Shown: one piece after another, positions 60,993 through 64,000 of the stretch
Layout of the letters: each line of letters opens with the position of its first letter
Position numbering within the stretch: position 1 is the first letter of the stretch
NCBI GenBank assembly: GCA_020747015.1
Contig: JAGTJM010000020.1
Coordinates: 558,001-622,000, forward strand
Direction: 5' to 3'
DNA length: 64,000 nucleotides
From: Pyrenochaeta sp. MPI-SDFR-AT-0127
Lineage: Eukaryota > Ascomycota > Dothideomycetes > Pleosporales > Cucurbitariaceae
Program-made: the position numbers and the translations under genes
Notes under the pieces: generated by a model
What the model was told of the DNA's origin: nothing
Seen by the model: the letters and a program-made list of their open reading frames with translations, nothing else
Database searches by the model: none

Positions 60993-63795
60993 ATGACAGA
61001 GAGCACGCACTGGGATTCCGGAATCCCCCCATTGCAGCCACCAAGCCATCAGGCTCCAACATCGTCTACCCCAGGAGCCATCGGGAGCAACCTGCCAAAT
61101 CACCCTCGTGCAACTGGCACAACACGCCCGATTGAGGCACAGAAATCGCAGTCCGACACTACTTCGGACAAAGCAACTGCGGCCTTCATTCGACGCATTC
61201 TCTGCTCGCACAATGTACTCCTCGGAAACGGCGAGAAGGGACGCACTACTCCGCGCCCAATTGAAGAAGTGCTGCCACCACTAACCAGCTCAAATGCAGT
61301 TGATCTCCAGCTGTACGGTATCATTTCAGTAATTATCAAGGAATTCGTACAGACGTGGTACTCAAAGATAACCCCAGATCATGTCTTCGTCAACGAAGTG
61401 ATACAGATCATCGCCCACTGCACAAGGGCTCTCGAGCAGCGCCTTCGGGAAGTTGATTTGGAAGCGCTATTGTTGGATGAGATCCCTGAGCTGCTCGAAG
61501 CACACCTGAGCTGTATGTCGTTCCGATCCTGGACTTTTGCATGAAGTTCGTCTAATTGCACATTTGAAAGCCTTCCGCCTGGCGAAGCACCAAGCCACCT
61601 CGCCCAATTCACTAGTTTCAGACCCTCGTCTGGTCTATCATACACTCCACCCGCACCCTGCTCTCTCTCCTGTCCCGTCCGATCTTGTGCCGTCGACCAT
61701 TGTTGAGCAGCGGGAAAACGAGTCGGCGTGGCGCCAGCTCCTCGTCCAAGGCGTATTGGCTGTACTGCTCCCCACCGAAGATTTGGAAAATGGATGCCTT
61801 CGCGCCCTAGTGGCAGAGATTTTTGCCGAGATGATCCTTGGGAATGGCATTAGCGGGAAGGCCTGCGAGGGTTGGTTGCTATGGGAGGGTATCACGAGAA
61901 TAGCTGAAGTTCTACAGACCGATAATGCGAAAGAGAAGGACACCCAACCAGAACCTGCAGCTTCAGGGCAGGCAAGAACCCGCTTGGAGCGCTTTGGACT
62001 GTTGGCCTCGTCGACTGGTGAAGGCCCCGGGCCATCTATCCAGCATCATAAGACTAAGCCCGTACCCATCTCGGGTCTCTTCTGGGCCGTCGTCCAATAC
62101 GCATTTTTGGCGTGTACAGCGGTGCGCGCGGTCATCTTGAGTCTTGCGACGTCGTCTGCCCTGCCCTTGAGATCTGTCATCAGCGAACAGTCACCTGTCG
62201 AAGCTCTAGACCAATCGCAAATGCCACAAGTGGATGCCCCGGCTGTCAGGCGCCCGTTAGGGTCAAAACGGCCTATAGTGAGCATGAAGCTGTGGAGTTG
62301 TGTCGCGCAACTTGCTGAATTAGACGTCCGCATGCCTTGGCTGTTGGGCTCCATCTCAATATTCCATAGAGGAGCACTGGCCGGTCCAGGGAGGGTGGGT
62401 GAGACGGACGGTGTATTGGACAGGTAAGTCACAACATCATCTCCTCTCTCTTTTCTTTCTGCTGGTTGGCCAGTGACTTGAGCGCCCTTGTACGGTGCAC
62501 CGACAATGATGCGATGGGCTCGCATACGATTTCAGTCACTTGACCTCGCTTCAGCGAATGCGACGGCCCGCACGCCCTCACAATTCCTCATCCTGGTCGT
62601 GGCGCATCCTCTCATGCAAGCCCCAGCACCCGTTCCGGGCGGCAAGTCGATGCGTTTCGGACGAATGGCTTGGCATAGAAATCCCTTCCTTCAAGACGAT
62701 CAAGCATTGCATTACGATGCTTGCTACCTAATCGGAGCACTCTTGCAGTGTTGCTCGGCATTCGCAGGTCGCAATCCGACGCAAAGTAGAGCAAGGTTTG
62801 CAACACGATAACTGTACCCTGAAGCCTCTGTTGGTGATCCTGGCCACTGCGGATGGGCCGCTTACGCGCCGGTTGATCTGCCCACACCGTCCGTCTAGCT
62901 CGGGACTGGCCGCCCCTTATGTACATTGGCCACTTTTCCCTGGGCTGTCAGACAATTGCGCCTCATTCTGCGATCACTCACTCCTGAAGCGACCCACGAT
63001 ATCGCTGCTGGTTCTTGTCAAATTTCCGAAGGATCACACGTCTACACTTTTAACAGGTCCGGCTTCGCTGACCTGTTGATAATCCCACCAAAATGGCCCG
63101 ATAACGAGAGCGAAAACCGGCTTCTTCGATACCGCGATAGCCTGAACTAGCTCCCACATTCACGACGCGTTCATGTGGCCAGTCAATCTCGGTTGACATG
63201 GGTGTACGCCTCACTTTGTCGACCGGGTTTCTTCTTCCCCTTCTCGACTGAAAGTAGTCCCCGCGGCCTTCGTCATGCGCTATTGCCATCCACCCTCCCG
63301 CGGACTGCGTCTACACACTCGGACGCACATCGACATTGACCCTATATCGCACCAATCACGTCTTTGCTCTTTATGTGACGTTTCTTGTCGCTAATCAATC
63401 AATGCTCCAGGTTTCTTTCTCACGCCATCCACAAGCGTATCCTGAACCCCGCTTTGCTTCCAATAGCTCTTCGTACGCTCCGCGCTGCACTATTTCCGAA
63501 CAACACTCTCGGGCCCCCACGTCAGATACCATCCCTTGAAGAAGTTAAGACTATCAAACGTGGTTGCGCCGCGGCGCTGCTGAATGTACTACCTCCAACA
63601 GTAGCAGGAATTCTCTTCGCCAGCCACACACGTAATGCTCACCTTCAGCAGATTGAAGAGGTCCTAGACTGCCTTGACGATGCATATCTGAATAAGCATT
63701 TGATCTTTCAGCTCGTCGAACTAATTGTTCTTCGCCTAGTTCCAGAATTGGGGGAGCGAGGCGTACAGGACCTGCTGGAAGAGCGCGCTGGCTGA
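60993..63795 (+). CDS. PXA-domain protein
   Basis: Exons 60993-61512, 61571-62423 and 63411-63795 join in phase to 585 residues. The PX-associated domain is recognised by SDKATAAFIRRILCSHNVLL, LQLYGIISVIIKEFVQTWYS and LLDEIPELLEAHLSSFRLAK, followed by the helical LLVQGVLAVLLPTEDLENGC. The last exon continues the same domain with FLSHAIHKRILNPALLP and LDDAYLNKHLIFQLVELIVL. PXA proteins (Mdm1, Nvj3 and sorting-nexin relatives) act at endosome, vacuole or ER contact sites. No PX domain is present. Intron 1 is 58 nt, but intron 2 is 987 nt, starting GTAAGT and ending GCTAATC...CTCCAG; that is far outside the local range. Confidence 0.85.
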
Positions 63796-64000
63796 TGCAA
63801 TCTATGGTACTTTGCTGTGCGGCCCACGAAAGGTATGATACCCTGCTTTGCCATCGGTTCTCCGGACGTGCTGGGTCAAGCCTTGCACATGCCAACAACA
63901 AAACTTTCACCGCCAGATGCGCAAGTCTGCTCAGTACGCCTTTTTGCGCAATCATGAACCCCGTCATCCCTACCAAACACTGTGTTCCAATGATCGTGAC

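Overview
This window is 64 kb of nuclear DNA from a filamentous ascomycete, most likely Dothideomycetes (Pleosporales). The evidence is the density of spliced genes with short introns (mostly 45-110 nt), CTAAC/CTGAC-type branch points and TAG/CAG acceptors. Ascomycete-type gene content also points this way: fungal NBR1, NOP13, BOR1-like borate transporter, PXA protein, GH3 beta-glucosidase, pisatin-demethylase-like P450 and a DUF7730-type protein. The class is well supported; the order is inferred from similarity to remembered Pleosporales proteins. I reconstructed 23 protein-coding genes by joining exons by eye at GT-AG (twice GC-AG) sites so that reading phase and family motifs were kept. 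I could support no rRNA, tRNA, transposon, CRISPR or viral element.

Layout. 0-10.3 kb: an aldo-keto reductase cut by the left edge, a four-ZZ NBR1 autophagy receptor divergent from NOP13, an A1 aspartic protease with an in-frame stop at its active-site motif, and methionine aminopeptidase 2. 11.7-19.5 kb: an FHA-forkhead transcription factor, complex I subunit NDUFS5 and a secreted GH3 beta-glucosidase. 22-28.7 kb: a probably myristoylated RBR ubiquitin ligase, an Stm1-like ribosome-associated RGG protein and a bZIP factor. 30.8-40.8 kb: an arrestin-like adaptor, an FMN-binding PNPOx-like protein, a GID4/Vid24 substrate receptor and an unrecognised proline-rich protein. 40.8-48.8 kb: a gene-poor, accessory-looking segment with only a DUF7730-type gene and a cytochrome P450. 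49-57.7 kb: DBP8 helicase, a SET-domain protein, a borate/bicarbonate transporter and an unrecognised single-exon gene. 57.7-60.2 kb is empty. 60.2-63.8 kb: MED10 divergent from a PXA-domain gene across a tandem heptamer repeat.

Functional view. Most genes are conserved single-copy housekeeping genes and are not clustered by pathway. Three unlinked genes concern protein turnover or sorting by ubiquitin or autophagy (NBR1, RBR ligase, GID4-like receptor), and an arrestin adaptor may also feed into ubiquitin-driven endocytosis. This is a loose theme, not an operon-like system. I saw no secondary-metabolite cluster. The observations most worth checking are the stop codon in the aspartic protease, two probable GC-AG introns (one with an in-frame alternative donor), a 987-nt intron in the PXA gene and the 40.8-48.8 kb accessory segment.
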